A stretch of 64,000 nucleotides of DNA, taken from Rosellinia necatrix. Its lineage: Eukaryota > Ascomycota > Sordariomycetes > Xylariales > Xylariaceae. Under the pieces are notes generated by a model, which did not search any database, was not told where the DNA came from, and saw only the letters and a program-made list of their open reading frames with translations. Of this stretch, positions 37,482 to 52,703 are shown in pieces. How positions within the stretch are numbered: the stretch's first letter is position 1; the number at the start of each line of letters is the position of its first letter. The DNA is taken from assembly GCA_021209875.1 (NCBI GenBank), contig JAGYVD010000005.1:4589251-4653250 (forward strand), given 5' to 3'. The translations under genes and the position numbers were made by a program.

Positions 37482-40400
37482 TATTTTCTAGCTTTTAAAA
37501 TTTTTAATAAATTTATAACAAATTAATTAAAAGCTTTTTAAAAGCTATTTTTAAATAATTAAATAGAATTTATTTTAATATAAGCTATAAAATATAGCAA
37601 TAATAATTTAGTATATTTAAAATAAAAATAACGTTGTATTAATAAAAATAAATTAAAACTATATATAAACAGCTTAAAAACAACTTTTAAACAGCTAATA
37701 TATTAACTTTTAATATTATTTTTATATTTATTTATTAAACTACGTTAAATTTTTTAAACTTAATTATAAAAGTTTAAATATAAATTTTAGTTTAGTTTAA
37801 AACGTTTATAACAAACTGTTTTAAATAAGCTGTATAAAAAAGTTTATATTATATAAACTATAAATAAATAAAAATTTATAAATAATAATAAATTAAAATA
37901 ATATAATATTTATAAACAGCTTAAAAACAATATATAAATTATTATTAAATTATTTTATATTATAAATAGTTTTAATATAAAACTAACTTAAAAATATTTT
38001 TATAATATATTAAAACTATTTATAACAATTTAAATAAAGCTGTATTTTTTATTTATAAGCTGCGCATGTTTTATTAAAAGTTAATCAGTATTTTTTATGT
38101 TTTTCCCCGATTTAAACAGTTATTATTAAAATCGGATAAAATAAATTAAATAAATAATATTAAGTTATTATTTTTTAAAAGCTATAAATAATAAGCTTAA
38201 AAATTTTTTATAAACATACAACTATTTAATAATTATTAAAATTATTTTAATTAAGTTTTAAAATAATAAGCAAACTAAAAAACTATTAAACTACTACATT
38301 AAAAACAGCGCTTAAAATAAACATAAATATAGCATAACTTATAAAAATCCAGCAGTAAATTTAAAAAAAAATATTAAAATAATTAAAATTGCTTTTTTTA
38401 AACTTATTATTTAATAAAACTTTTTAAATAAAGCTTAAGCAGTTTAAATTATAAAAAAAAAAAAACGTTACAAAAAAATAAAAAAAAACTGTTTATAATA
38501 TAAAAAACTAAGCTATTTTATTAAGTTATGCTTTATAAAGCCGCCGGGCAGACTAAGCATTTGTATAAATAACACAAAAATAAAAAAAACGTTAAGCTTA
38601 AACAATAAAAAAAAATTAAAAAATAAATAATTTTTTAAAAAAAACGCTTTTAAAAGTTAATATTAACTTAAAAAAAAATAGCTATTATTAAACAGCTTAT
38701 AAACAGCTTGTTTTTATAATTAATATATTTATAAAAAAACATAATTTTAAAAAGCTTTAATTAATTAAAAATATAAATGTTACGCAGCTATTAATAAAAA
38801 TATTATTAAAAATATAAGTTACTGCGTATAAAAATAAAAAACAGCTTTTAAACTAGCTGCTAAAAAAAGCTTATAAACAGCTTTTAAAAATAAATAAAAT
38901 AATTTATTTTAATATAAATATAAACAAATATATAAAATAAATATATATATATATAATAAAAAATTATAAATTTATTAATATTAAAAAACTTTAATTAAAA
39001 CATAAAAAATAATATATATTATTTATAAACACCGCATAAATATAAAAAAATAAACAAAATAATAATTATAAAAAAATATATATAAATTAAATAAAAACTA
39101 TTAAAACAGCTTAAACTATATTTATAATTAATATTATTATTTATTAAAAGCAAAAAATATATAAAACTAAAAAGTTTAAATAAAAGCTATTTATATTTTT
39201 TTATAATAATTGTTTAAATAAGCTAAGCTTTTAATTTAAAAACTTTAAATATAACTTAAAAAAGCTTTTAAATAAGTTAAAAAATAAGCGAATTTATTTA
39301 ATAAATATAAAATATAAGCTTTATTTTTTAACTGTTTAAAAGCAGATTATAAAATATATTTAAACGTAAATATATAAAAATATAAAAACTAGTCCTGTAA
39401 AGCTTTTTATATAATATATTAAAAACAAACTTTTATTTTTAAAAAACTTTTATTAAATTATTAAATAAAAATATATATATATAAGCAGCTTGCTAATAAA
39501 TATATTAATATTTTTTATATATAAGCTTAATAACAACTTTTATTTTTGTTATAATTATAAAACGTTTAATAATATTATTAAAAAACTAATATTTTTTTTT
39601 TAATTTAAAAACGTTTAAAATGTTTTTATAAACTAAATAGTTTATTAAATTAAACGTTAAATCAGCTTTTATAAAATTAAAATATAAAAAAAAAAAAAAC
39701 AGCTTTTTAAATTAAATTTAAACTGTTTAAATAGCTAATAACGTTTTTTAATTTATATAAAACTTTTATAAAGTTTTAATATTATATTAATAATATATTT
39801 TAAAACTTTTAAATTATTTTTATATTATATATATTAATAATATATTTATATTTTTTTAAGCTTTTAAACAAATTATTATTATAAAATTAAATAAGCTTTA
39901 ACCTGCTTTATAAACATTAGTTTTATTTAAATATTAATAAAAGCAAATTTAAAATTTTATAATAAAATATTTAAAATTTATTATAAAATAAATAAAAAAT
40001 TAGCATAAACTTTAAAAGCTATATATAATCTGCAAATAAAAGCTTTTATAACGCTTAAAAACATATAAAATTTTTAAGCTTTATAAACTTTTATAAAAAC
40101 TTTATAAATAGCTATTTAAAAAAAACAGCTTTATTAACCGCGCTAATAAAAAAAAACGTTTTTTTAAATAAAAACTTATAAAAATATAGCTTTTAAAATA
40201 TTTAAAAACGTTTTTATAAATAAACTTATATTAACTTATTTTAATTTTAACAAATTTTTTTATAAAAACAGACTGTTTAAAATAGTTTTATAAAAATGTT
40301 TAAACTAGTTAAAAAAACAAAAACTATAGCTTGTTATATATTATTTATATTATTTTATAGCGGTAAAATTAATTATAAAATTTATAATAAAAACTTTTTA

Positions 40401-43400
40401 TAATTATAAATTATTTATAAGCTTAACATATTAAACTTAAAAATATAAATATATTTTTATTATAATATTTAATTATAAAAACTTTATTTATTTTATAATT
40501 ATTAAAAATTTAACTAAAAAGCAGGTCTATTAAACTAAAAATTAATTAAATATAAATTTAAACTAAAGTTTTATAAAAATATTTAAATCGTTAAATAAAT
40601 ATATTATTAAAACATAACTAAAACTTTTAAAAAAGCTTAAAATAAAAATATATAAAATAAAATAAACAGCTTTTAAAAATAAATAGCTGCTTATTAAACT
40701 TTTTTAAGCTAATTATAAACTATAAAAAATAAATTAAATAATATATTAATTTTTTTAAAAAAAAAAAATTTAATTATAAAAATCTAACTAATGTTTAAAA
40801 TACTGCTTTTAAAAAAAACCTAAGCTATACGCGTATTACCCGCGCTATATAAAAAACGCTCGTGTTTTTTTTTAAGTTATATTTTAAAATATTAATTATT
40901 AAATATAACTTAAACTTATATAACGCGTTAAAATTTTACAACCGGTTTTAAATTTTTAATTAAAAACTTTTTAAATAAAAACAATATAAAATATTTATAA
41001 TTTATATTTAACAAAATATTTTAATATAAAAAATTATTATAATAATATTTAAAAACTTTTTTAGCCAGCGTTTTAAAAAGCATAAAATATTTTATATATA
41101 ACTATAATATTTACAACAGAAAAACAATATAAAAAACTAAAAATAAAGCTTGCTATATTTACTATTAGTTTTAAATAATATTAAAACAAATTTTTAATAA
41201 ATTTTATAATAAATTTACTAGCAGAAAAATAAAACAACTTTATTAATTTAATAATAATTATTAATAAGCTTAATAAAATTATTATATTAAAAGCGATAAT
41301 TTTAATAAATATAAAAGCTTATATTAAATAGTTTATATAATATTACTAGCGTTATTATAAGTTTTTATAGTTATAATTAATAATAAAATATATATTAAAC
41401 TAGTTGTTTTAACGCAAAATATATTTATTAATAAATATTAAACAGCGTTTATTTATTACTTACTATTTAAAAATAAATAAAGCTATAAAATAAACAAACT
41501 AAAAGTATTAATATATTTATAAATATATATTATATATATTTAATATAACTAGGTTATATTATTTTTAAAAGCTATATTTGTTATAAATAATTAAAATATT
41601 ATAATTATTAAACTAAGCCTTTTTTATAATTTATAAATATTATATAATTATTATACTAATAATTAAATATTTAGCGGAACTAGCTTATAATTTATAAACT
41701 TTAACTAAAATATTTATATAAAACTTAAAAATAATATAAAATTTGTTTAAATAGTTATAATTATAATATAATAGAACTAAAAAACTATTAATAAATAATA
41801 TATATTATCTAATAAGTTTAAAACTGAAGATTTTATTTAACTGTTTTTAAAAATATATAAACACTGCAGTTATTTTAAAATTAATATAATTATATATTAA
41901 ATATTATATTATTAAAATAATCAGCTTGTATATAATAAAATTAAATATTTTAAAAATATTTATACCTGTTTTATATTAAGCTTATATGCTGTATAAAAAT
42001 AGATTTTAGCTTTTTAAAAGTTAAATAATAGCTAGTTTTTTATATAAGCAATAAAATTTAAAAAATAAAAATAAAAATAAAAAATATTAAAAGCTTATTA
42101 AACTAAAAAAACATAAAAGCTTATAAACTAGTTATAAAATAAAAAATATATTAAATTTATTAAAAACTTTTAAAATTTTTTAAAAACTTAAATAATAAAC
42201 TGTTTTTAAAAAAATATAAAAATATATAAAATAATAATAAACTTAACGTAAAATAAAAAAAATATAGCTTAAAAATAAAATATAAAAGAAATAATAAATA
42301 AAATAAATAAATAATATAAAACGTTATATTTTTTAATTATAAATAAAATTAGCTTATAAATATATTATAAATAATTTAAAAATTATAAAAAATTATTAAA
42401 TAAAGCTGGCTAACTTTTTATATTTTTTTATATAAGCTTTAAATAAAACAATAATAAACGCTGCATAAGCAGCGCTTAAACTATTTAATTTGTTTTAATT
42501 TTTTATTATTAAGCTTTAATTTTTTTTAAGCTTTATTTATAACCGGCGTAAAAACAGTTAATATATTTAATAAAAAAAACGCAGCTATAGCTGCTAAAGG
42601 TTTATTAATAACAGCTGTAGCTGCAGTATTTATTATATTATTTTAAAACTTAACTAATTTTTATTTATTTTTTAAACTATTTATAACTAATATTAAAATA
42701 AAGTTTGCGTTTTTAACGCAGTTTATATAAACTTAAAAAACTTTTATAAAAAAATAACAGCTTTTAAAAATTTATAAATACTTTTATAAATTATAATAAA
42801 ATATATAAATTATTATTTATTTTTAAAACATTTTTATCATTTTTTTAATTAAACATAAATAATATATAAAAATAATATAAACAGCAAATAAAATATTTAT
42901 ATAATATATAAGCTAAACATAAATAATAATTATTAAAATTAAAACTTATTTTTAATATTTTATAAATATAAACTAAACATTTTAAAAATTTATAAATATA
43001 TAATAAATAATTAATAAGAAAAAAACTTATAAAAATATATTTATTATATATATAAACATTTTTAATAAAACGTAAAATATTTAATATAGCTTAAAATTAT
43101 TACAAACTTGTTTATAAATAATATTAATATAAAATATAAACAGTTATAACAAAAACTAGCTTATATTAAAATATTTTTTTGTTTATATAATATATATAAT
43201 ATATAATAACATGTTTTTTATAGTTAGCTTATAATAAGCTTATAAAAAAAAAAGTACTGCTGATTTAATTAATATAAAAAGCTAAAAAATTACTACTTGT
43301 TAATTTATTAACGCAGCATATATATAATATAACACGTTTATAAATAAAACAAAAAAAAAAGCTATATAAAATATTAATAAAAAGCTAGCTTATAATAAAA

Positions 43401-44365
43401 CAGGCAAAAAAAGTTTTTAAAGCTATTATAAGCAGCATATAAACGGCTTAAAAAAAAAAAAAAAACTTTTAAAAATAAATAAAAAAAAATAAAAAAAAGC
43501 CAGGCAAAAAACAGAAAAAAAAGCATAAATAACATTAAAACTTGGTTAATAAAGCTTATAAACAAATAAAAGCAGCGCTAAACGTTAAAAAAAAATAAAA
43601 AGTTAGCAAATAAAACTAAAAAACGTTATTTTTATTTTGTATTAATAAAATTAACATAAAAATAATAATTAAAAATAGCCAGTTTTAATATAATAAAAAT
43701 AATTATTTAATTAACTAATAAAAAAATTATAAACAATTTAAAGCTAACTTTTAATAAATAAAAAAATATAGCTGTATTAACAAGCTAAACTAATAAGCCA
43801 GCTAAAATATAAATAAAAATAAAGCCTAGCTATAATAATAAAAAATAAATATAATATTAATAATAAAACGTTAAACAGTTTATAAAATAAAACAAAATTA
43901 ACTTATAAACAGTTTAAATAATAAATTAAAACATTATAAAAATTAAAATAATTTATAAAGTTAATTATTATTAAAAAAAAAAAGAAAAAAAAAAACAGGC
44001 GGCTTAAAAGCTTTATATAGCTGTATATAAAGCAGTAAAAAATAAAGTTTAGCAAAATTTTAAAAAATAGTCGCGCGTAAGTATTTAAAGCATTTAAAAA
44101 GCACGTAAAAACTAATAAATAATAAACAAAAAAAATAATATTATAAAACGTTTATAAACAGCATTAAAACATTTTAATAAATTAAACTAATAAAAATATA
44201 TATTTATATATAAATTAAAACTTATAAGTAAAAAAACTTAATAAAAAAACTTTTTTAAACTAAAAAAAAACTTTATTTATAAACTTAAAATATAAACATA
44301 AAAACTATAAAACAGCTTACAACCAGCCTGCAACCTTTTTAAAAAAACATAAAAAAAAATAATAA

Positions 44366-44624
44366 TATTATAAATAGTGCTTATAAAAAAATATTAATAT
44401 ATAAGCCGATATAAACAAACTATTATATATTTTTATTTTAAACAATTATTAAATAGCTTATAAATTAATTATTAAACTTAAACTAATATAACTAAAACTG
44501 ACCGGCGTTATAAATCTATGTTTTATAAGCTATATACATATTGTTTATAACTTTTATTATTTAGCTAAAAAATAGACCTTATTTACTGCTTTAATAAATA
44601 TACTTTCAGGCATAACCTAATATA
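44366..44624 (+). repeat. Right LTR of the full-length element
   Basis: 259 bp aligning end to end with 37223-37481. It begins TATTATAAATAGTGC, the transition-mutated form of the left LTR start. It is followed by the CAACT duplication. Confidence 0.85.
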
Positions 44625-45505
44625 CAACTTTTATTATTTTTATTATTGTCCATATTATCGTTGTTGCTATTGTTATTATTATTATTATGATTATTAAAAG
44701 CTTCTGCTACAGCAGCTTTTTTAATTTGTTTTTGCTTTAAATTTTAATTTTAGATTTTATTAATAACTTTATATAGTAAAACTTTATAATTAATTTTAAA
44801 TTTGTTACAAATTTACAGTAGATTTTTATTTTTAACGCTTTAAAACGTTTTATAAACATTTAACATAATATAATTATAACAAGCAGCTGCTTAAGCTTGT
44901 ATAAATAAATTTTATTGTTTTTTAATTTTTATATTGTTTATATTAATTTAATAATAAATTAGCATTAAATTTATTATATATTAATTTTAATAACTTATAT
45001 TAAAATATTTATTTAAACAGTTTTTTTTTAACTTTTATACAATATATATATTTAAAAGTTTATGTTTTAATATTATTTATATAAAAACGTTTATATTTTA
45101 TATAAATTAATATTAAATTTCCTTTAAATTATAAGCACTAACTTTTATAATATAAAACATATTATAAATATAATAAACCTAACGTTTAATTATTATAACA
45201 AGCTTTTAATTTAAAATAAATTAATATTAAATTTAAAAAAGATTTGCTAAAAAACTTACTTTTGTTATATAATTTTAATAATAATAAGCTAAAAAGCTAG
45301 CAATAAGCCGGCGCGTTTTTATTTAAAATTAAAAATATTATCATCAATTTAAAGCTAGGCATTAATATATTATTAACGCTTTAAATTTAAAGTAAATTTA
45401 TATTATATTATTATATTTATTATTAAAAAAATTATAAAAACTAAAAAAAAAAAACTTTTATTTATAGACCTAGCTATATTTTTTATCCTGTTTAGCTTTG
45501 ATGGC

Positions 45506-45766
45506 TGTAATAGCGGCAGTTAGAGCGGAGCCCAATTATACTTATATATTAGAAAAAAAAACTAAAGCTGAGAAAAAAAAAGAACTATATATAAAGCTAA
45601 CAGCCAGAATTTTTATTTGTATATATTATTAGCTATTTATTATATAACTAGCTTATTGTCTTTATTACTTTATATTTATACCTATTTAGCCGGAAAACTA
45701 ATCAGAAGCTGCTAAGTTATTTATTTATACAGTTAATTAAAGCTATTATAGCTATAAATTATAATA
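45506..45766 (-). repeat. Left LTR of the second element (heavily mutated)
   Basis: Aligns with 51935-52204. Nearly all differences are C/T or G/A. Confidence 0.75.
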
Positions 45767-48700
45767 ATCTTTTTTTTATAAAAAAACTTAGCTTAAGTTT
45801 TTAGCTGCGTAAAATTAAAAATATATTAAGCTGATTTTTTTTTTATAGCTGTTTATGCTACGCTTAAAGCTAAAACTAAAAACTTTTAAATTAATACTTT
45901 TAAGTAATAAAAAAATACTTTTAGCGTATATAATTAGTTAAAATTTAAAAGTTTTTAATTTTAGTTTTATATTTATTATATTAATTAGTTAATTTTTACT
46001 TGATTTATTTTTAAATAAGCTATTTATTATATTATTTCCGTTTTATTTATAATTTTAACTATGTTTTATTTTTAGTGTATTATTATTTTTATATATTTTA
46101 ATAAATATATTTTTTTAGCCGCTTTAATTTAATTTTATAGCTGCTTTAATAGTTTTGTTTTTTCAAATATTTATTATAGTATTTTTTAGCTTAACTAAGG
46201 CGTTTTTAAGTTGGCGGCTAAATATTAATTATTGTTATAGTTTTAGTTTTTTAAAACATTTTATAAAATAGTTTTTTTAAATTTTTAATAATAAAAACTT
46301 TTTTTTTTTTTAACGCTTTATTAACTATTTTTTTTAATTAAAGCATTTTTAATTTAAATAAAAATTATTACTATATTTTATAATTGTTTAGCGTAAAACT
46401 AGCGGCTTTTTATTATATGGTTAATAATTTTAGTTTAAATATATTAAAACGGTTAAATTTAATATTAATAATTTTATAAGCTTGTTATATTATTAAATAA
46501 TTTCACTTATAATTAAATTAATTATTTTTTTTTATAATATAAATATTTAATTTTTAATTATAAAGTTTAAGTTTTATTAATACTTATTAGTTTATATAAT
46601 TATTTATTGTTATATTTTTATATTTATATTTTTATTTTTTAATATAGTCGCAGACTTTTTTATAAACCTTTAAGCTTTTTTTAAATTGTTTTTTTTAACT
46701 TATTTTTTATAGTTGTTTTATTTTTGTTTAAAACTTTTAATTAAACGTTATATTTATTAGCTTTTTATTAATATTTTTTAAAAACAGCATTTTTAAAGCT
46801 TTATAAAATAAAACCTTTATGCAGCGTTTAAAGCTAAAAACGTTTTAAACTAGTTTTTTAAAAGTAGTTAATATATAGTTGCAGCCGTTAATTTATTTAT
46901 TAATATTTTATTTTTATTTATTTTATTAATTAATAATGTTCTGCTGTAAAAAGTCCAGCTTTATGCTGTAGATTTTAACAGCTTGTTTATAAAATTAGCA
47001 ATAAACTAGCTTTTTTATTACTTATTATTATTTTTAGCTATTTATATATTTAATAAAAACTTTTATAATATATTTTAGCAGTACTTTTATTATTACCGAT
47101 TTTTATATATAGTTGTTTATATTAGTTTTAATAGTTTATTAATTATATAAAATATTATATTATTTTTATATTTGTTTTTAAAAAGCTTTTAAAATTAATT
47201 ATTATATATTGTTATATATATTTTAGTACCAGTAAAAAGTTAGCTTTTTAATATTTTATTATAAAAACTTTTATAAAACAATAAAAATAGTTTATTATAT
47301 ATTAATTAATTTTATAATATAGCTTTAGCTATTAATAACGTTAGAATATCAGGCGTTTTTTTTGCAGCTTAAATATATTATTATTAATTTTATATAAGCT
47401 TTTTAATTATTTAAATCTATAGATTATTTAATTTAAAATTAATTAATTCTTTCTTATATAATAAAAGTTTTTAATATTAACTAATTAAAATTTTTATTAG
47501 CTCGGGCTTTTTTACTATTTATTTAAGCTAGTATTATATTAATTAGCTTTAAATATTATATTTATAAATATTATTTTTAATAGTAGCAAAATATAATATT
47601 TTTATAATATATATTTTATATATGTTTTTATTATTTTAAAATTATTAGTTTAAAAAGCTATAATTTTTGTTTGTTTTTTGCTGTTTTTATATTTTAAGTT
47701 TTTATTAATTTAAAAAATATTTATTATTATATTTTTAATTTTCAGCAATATATAATATTAAAATCATAATACGCAATAAATTTAGTTTATTTAATTTGTT
47801 TTAAGTTTAAGATTTTTTATATTAAAATATTTTAATATAATATAATTTATAATAATTAAAAACAGCTGCAGCTATTATAAACTTTTAGTTTTATTTTTTA
47901 ATAAAACAGCTTTTTAATTACTGCTAGCATTTTTTATTATAAATATTATAATTTAATTTTACGTTATAAAAGTTTCTAAATAAAATATAATTAGCTGCTA
48001 TAAAATATCTGCGGTTTTTTTATAATAAACTATCGGCGGCTATACTATTAAATATATTTATTTTTATTTAAGTATTATTTTTATAATTAAAATGCTTTAA
48101 TATTAGCGCGTTAATTAGTTTATTTTTAACGTTTTAAATATTTTTAATAAAAATTTAATTAAATTAAATTAGCTTTAATATAAATTAAATTATTTAACAG
48201 CTTAGCTATTTATTTATATTTATAAATAAACTTTTATAAAATTATAAAACTTAAAAACAATTATATTTTTTTAATAATGTTTTATTTTTTTATAAATGTT
48301 TTTAATTGTAAATAATTTTAATTTTATTAAAATTAACTTTTATATTTTAGTTTTAATAATAAACTCAAAAACTTAGTTTCTTTTATATAAAATTTATATT
48401 TTTTAAATCGGCTTATAATACTGTTTTTTAAAACATAATAATATTTTATTTTTATAATATTAATATTTTAATATGTTATTTAAATAAATTAAAATATTAT
48501 TAATATAATTTAAATAAAAATATTTAAGTAGTTTTATAATATATTATTAATATATTTTTCAAAAAATCGCTAGTTTGTTAATTAATTTAAAAACAGTATT
48601 TTAAACTAATAAGCTTTATATTATGTTTAAAAAGCTGTTAACTTTTATTTTTTTCCGGTATAAATACAATAAAATATTTATTTAATATTAATTTTAATAA

Positions 48701-51700
48701 ATATTTTAGTTTATATTATATAAGCTAATATTTTTTAATTAATAGCAACAAAAATTTATTTTTTATTTTAAACTGTTTAATTTTTATAATTAACTTATAA
48801 ATATAATAATTTTTTTTTTTATATAAATAATATAAAAATAGTTTAAAAAGCTAGCGTAAGCTTTATAAACTTTTTTGCTAAATTATTATAAATATATTAT
48901 CAGCAGGTTTTAATTTTTTAAACAATATTTTATAAAAAAACTATATTTTAATATTTTTAAGTTTTAATTTAAAGTTAAGCAGTAATTTATTTTTAGCTTA
49001 TATAAAAACAGGTTGTTTAAAACAGCTTTTAAAAAATATTTAAATATTTATAATAAGCTTTTAAAACGATATATTATAAGTTTTTTTAATTTTATTTTAT
49101 TTTTAAACAATAGTTTATTTTAAATTTTTGTTATATATTATTTATTATTTATTATTTTATTAATTTTATATAGTGTAGTTATGCTGTAATATATTATATT
49201 ATTTTATTATAACGTTATATTAAAAACTATAGCTTCAATAGTTGTAATTTTATTAATTAATATTTATATTATTTAATAATATTTTATAAAAATTAATAAA
49301 AGCTTTAAATGTTTTTTTTAACAGAGTTTTTATTTTAGGCCTAGCTTTTATTATTTTAAAAGCTAGTTTAGCTTCTTAGTTAAATATTTTTTTTATTTTA
49401 TATATTTTTGTATAGTTTTATTTTTTATTTAAAATATTTATTAGTTTTAAAAAATAAAAACTTTTAAGCTTATATTTTAATAATTAATATAGCTTTTAGC
49501 AAAATAATCTTTTGCTATATTTAATTTAAAATGTTTTAAACTTGTAATTTTTTTTTGCTGCACTTAATTATATTAATTATTTTTATGTTTTTATTTTTTA
49601 GTTTATTAGCTTTTTTTTAAGCAATATTTTTTAATGTTTAGAATATTTTAACGGGTTTTTATTTTATTTATTAAAATTTTAAAACTTAATATTAAAATTT
49701 TTAATTATTTAAAAATAAAAGTTGTTTATATAAAAATTTATTAACATGTTATAATAATTATAATATTTTTTTTTAATAATTACGTTATATTTTATATTAA
49801 TAATTATTAAAAAGCTTTTATATAATTTTAAAACTAAATTCATTTACTAGGTTAAATTAATTTTATATTAAATAATAATAGCTTTTTAAAATTTATTATA
49901 GTTTTAAGTTTTAAATATTTTATTATTTATATAGCAAAAGTTATACTAATTAAAATATAGACGTCTGCTTTTATATTAACTAAAGTTTTAATAAATAATT
50001 TAAATTTATGATTTATTATAATATAATTTATAAAAGCGGTTTTTTTTAATATATTTTTTAAAAATTAAATAAAATGTTTTTATATTATATTATATTAAAT
50101 GCTAATCTTATTTATTTAAAAAAAGTTTAATTGTTTTAACCTGTTTTTTTTTTTTTTTTACGTTTATTTTTTTATATAGTTTATTTTTATAGTTTTTATA
50201 AAAATATTATTAATATATATATTATTTAATCAGTTAAAGTTGCTTTTATAAAAATAATTATTATTGTAGCATTTTTATTTATAACAAATAAAGTATTTGT
50301 TTTTAAAATAAAAACTTTAAATTAGTTTAGTTTTAGTTTACTATAAATTTTTGTTCCGCTTTTTGTTTATTTAATAGCTGTTATTTTTTATTATTATTCC
50401 GCGGTTAATATATATTTTTTAGGCGGAGATTATTTTTAGAAATTATAGTTAAAACTTTTTTTAGCTTTTTGTTTTTTTTATATTTTAATTTTTTTTTAAA
50501 GCTTTATTTTAAACCAAGTTTTTTTACTGTTAATAGTTATATAACTAATAAATTTATAATAAATAAAAAAGTTTATTATATTATTATATTGTTTATTTAT
50601 ATAATATTTATTTAAACGTTTAAACAACTTAATATATATGTTCTGTTTAAAGTTTTTTAAATTAACATTTGCTATGCCGGCTTAATAAATAAACTTAATA
50701 TAAAACAAAGTAAACTTATCGCTTGTTATTACTTTCAAGTTTTAGTATTTAATTTTAGTTTTTTTATACTTGTTAAAATTATTATAAAATAAAAATAAAT
50801 AATTTAATATTTTTCGCCTGGTTTTTAGCTTTAGTTTATTATAATTATTAATAATAAACAGTATAAAACTTTTAAAAGTTTTGCTTTTTATATAACTAGT
50901 AATATAATCGATTTTTTTTAATTTATATTAAAAATAGTTGCTGTTTTTAATAAGTTTGCTTTTTAAAAATATAAACTAATATTTAAACTTTATTTTTAAG
51001 TTATTTTTTTACTAGTTTTTTATTTATAAATATAAAAAGTTTAACTGTTTTAAAAGTTAATTTTAACTTTTTTTTAATATATTATAAGTTTAAAGGTTTT
51101 AAATCGGGTTTTAAAATAGTTTTTAAACAACTATTAGGTCTGTTTAATTAAGCAGATATCGCGACAATTTAATTTTTTAAAATTTTAATTTTTTTGTTAG
51201 CTTGAATATTTTTGCTTTTTAAGCTAACTTAATTTATTCAACGTATTATTTATATAAAGTTATTTTTAATATTATTAATTATATTAGCAACGTTTTTTAA
51301 AATATTTTAAACAGCGCTTATAAATAAACAGCAACGTTTAAACTTATAATATATATTTTTAAAGTAGTTTTAAACTAGGTTTATAAACTATTAAAAGTTT
51401 ATAAAACTGTTTTATAAAAAAAACGCACGTTCTTTTTTATTTGTTATTATTATAAAAAATTATTTTTGCTTATCTGTTTATAATAAAATAAACAACGTCG
51501 GCTTTTATTTATTTTATAAGGTTTTTATAAAGTTTTATAAAAGCCAGCTATACGCGTGTTTTAGCTATTACTATTAATAATATAATTTTAATATAAAAAT
51601 ATTAATAAATCTGTTTTTTATTTTTTATTTTTATTATAGCTTTTATTTTTTTAGTTAAAACGCCTCGCCGTATTAATATTGTCAACTTATATTAACAACT

Positions 51701-51934
51701 TTAAAAACATTAAAAATTAGCGCTAAAGTTTATAATAGTTATATTAAATATTATTATATAAAGCTAGTTTATTTAAGTTGTTTTTTAAAACGTATTTATT
51801 GTTTAGCTTTTATTAAAAAAATTAGATTATTTTTTTTTGCTACAACGTTTTAACGAATTAATTAGTTAATTAATTATTTAAGCGCTTAAAAAAATTTAAT
51901 CTTTTTTTAAACAATAAAAAATAAACCTTAGTTT

Positions 51935-52204
51935 TGTAATAGCTGCAGTAATAGCAGTTAAAATAAAGCCTAACTATACTTATATATTAAAAAAAAAAAC
52001 TAAAGTTAAAAAAAAAAAAAAACTATATATAAAGCCGCCAGCCAGAATTCCTACTTATATATACTACTAGCTATTTATTAGATAACTGGCCTACTATATT
52101 TACTACTTTGTACTTGTACCTATTTAGCCGGGGAACTAATCAGGGGCCGCCAGGCCACTTATTCGTGCAGCCAATCAGGGCCATTATAGCTGTGGGTCAT
52201 GACA
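51935..52204 (-). repeat. Right LTR of the second element (distal half nearly unmutated)
   Basis: The last 130 bases or so keep a near-normal GC content (for example CAGGGGCCGCCAGGCCACTT), unlike the left copy. They therefore approximate the ancestral sequence. Confidence 0.75.
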
Positions 52205-52351
52205 TTAGCTAGCTCTACTTAAAAGATTTATTTAATTATGTTTAGTTATATATTTCTAACTTTTTTTTTATTTTATAAACTAATTATATTTTTTAATTTT
52301 TATTATTTTATTTATAAATAAAATAAACGCTTAAAACATAAGTTTAAGTAT

Positions 52352-52526
52352 TTTTTAGCTAGCTTTTAAAGCCCGACTATATATTAAATTTAACGCTAAA
52401 AAAAACATATATTTATTACACTTTTAGCTGCAGCTTTATATTAAAAATAACTTATATTAAACTTACGTTTTTTTCAAAATATATATTATTTATATTATAT
52501 AATATGTTTTATTAACAATATAAATA
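52352..52526 (+). repeat. Direct repeat pair, copy 1
   Basis: Aligns with 52704-52888 around the shared core ACACTTTTAGCTGCAGCTTT. This copy is the more AT-converted of the two. Confidence 0.65.
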
Positions 52527-52640
52527 ATTAAGTTCTATTAAAATTAAAGCTTTATTATTTAATTTTTTTTTTATAACTTTAACTTTTAAACATATTAAGC
52601 TTAAAATAGCTTTAAATTTATTTTACTTATTATTTAATAA
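52510..52640 (+). repeat. Dispersed repeat, mutated copy of 32750-32865
   Basis: Counterpart of the block at 32.75 kb. Its start overlaps the end of the preceding direct repeat. Confidence 0.6.
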
Positions 52641-52703
52641 TAACAAGCTATTAAAAAAAAATTAAGTTTTTCTAGTTAATAAATAGCATATATAATATAA
52701 AAC

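Larger units (their letters stand above)
37223..44624 (+). mobile_element. Full-length LTR retrotransposon, mutated by RIP
   Basis: The element is 7,402 bp. Its two terminal direct repeats are each 259 bp (37223-37481 and 44366-44624), start TG(T/A)TTATA-like and end in a mutated CA. The flanking 5 bp CAACT is present on both sides (37218-37222 and 44625-44629), a perfect target-site duplication. An A-rich tract precedes the right LTR. The + strand is strongly A-rich across 38.5-44.3 kb and reads Lys/Asn-rich when stops are ignored, which favours + orientation. No intact gag or pol frame remains, and I could not assign Copia or Gypsy because motifs are destroyed. Confidence 0.85.
45506..52204 (-). 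mobile_element. Second LTR retrotransposon, mutated by RIP
   Basis: Direct repeats of about 261 bp (45506-45766) and 270 bp (51935-52204) start TGTAATAGC and end with a CATGACA-type terminus, preserved as CA in the right copy. The left copy is the transition-mutated version: GCTGTGGGTCATGACA on the right reads GCTATAAATTATAATA on the left. The interior + strand is T-rich and a T8 tract abuts the left repeat, which suggests minus orientation. No convincing target duplication was found, so the outer boundaries may be off by several bases. No coding frame survives. Confidence 0.75.

Noticed and set aside
43374..43565. Phe/Leu-rich minus-strand frame
   Set aside because: It is the complement of an A-rich, Lys-coding stretch inside the RIP-mutated retrotransposon, not a membrane protein.
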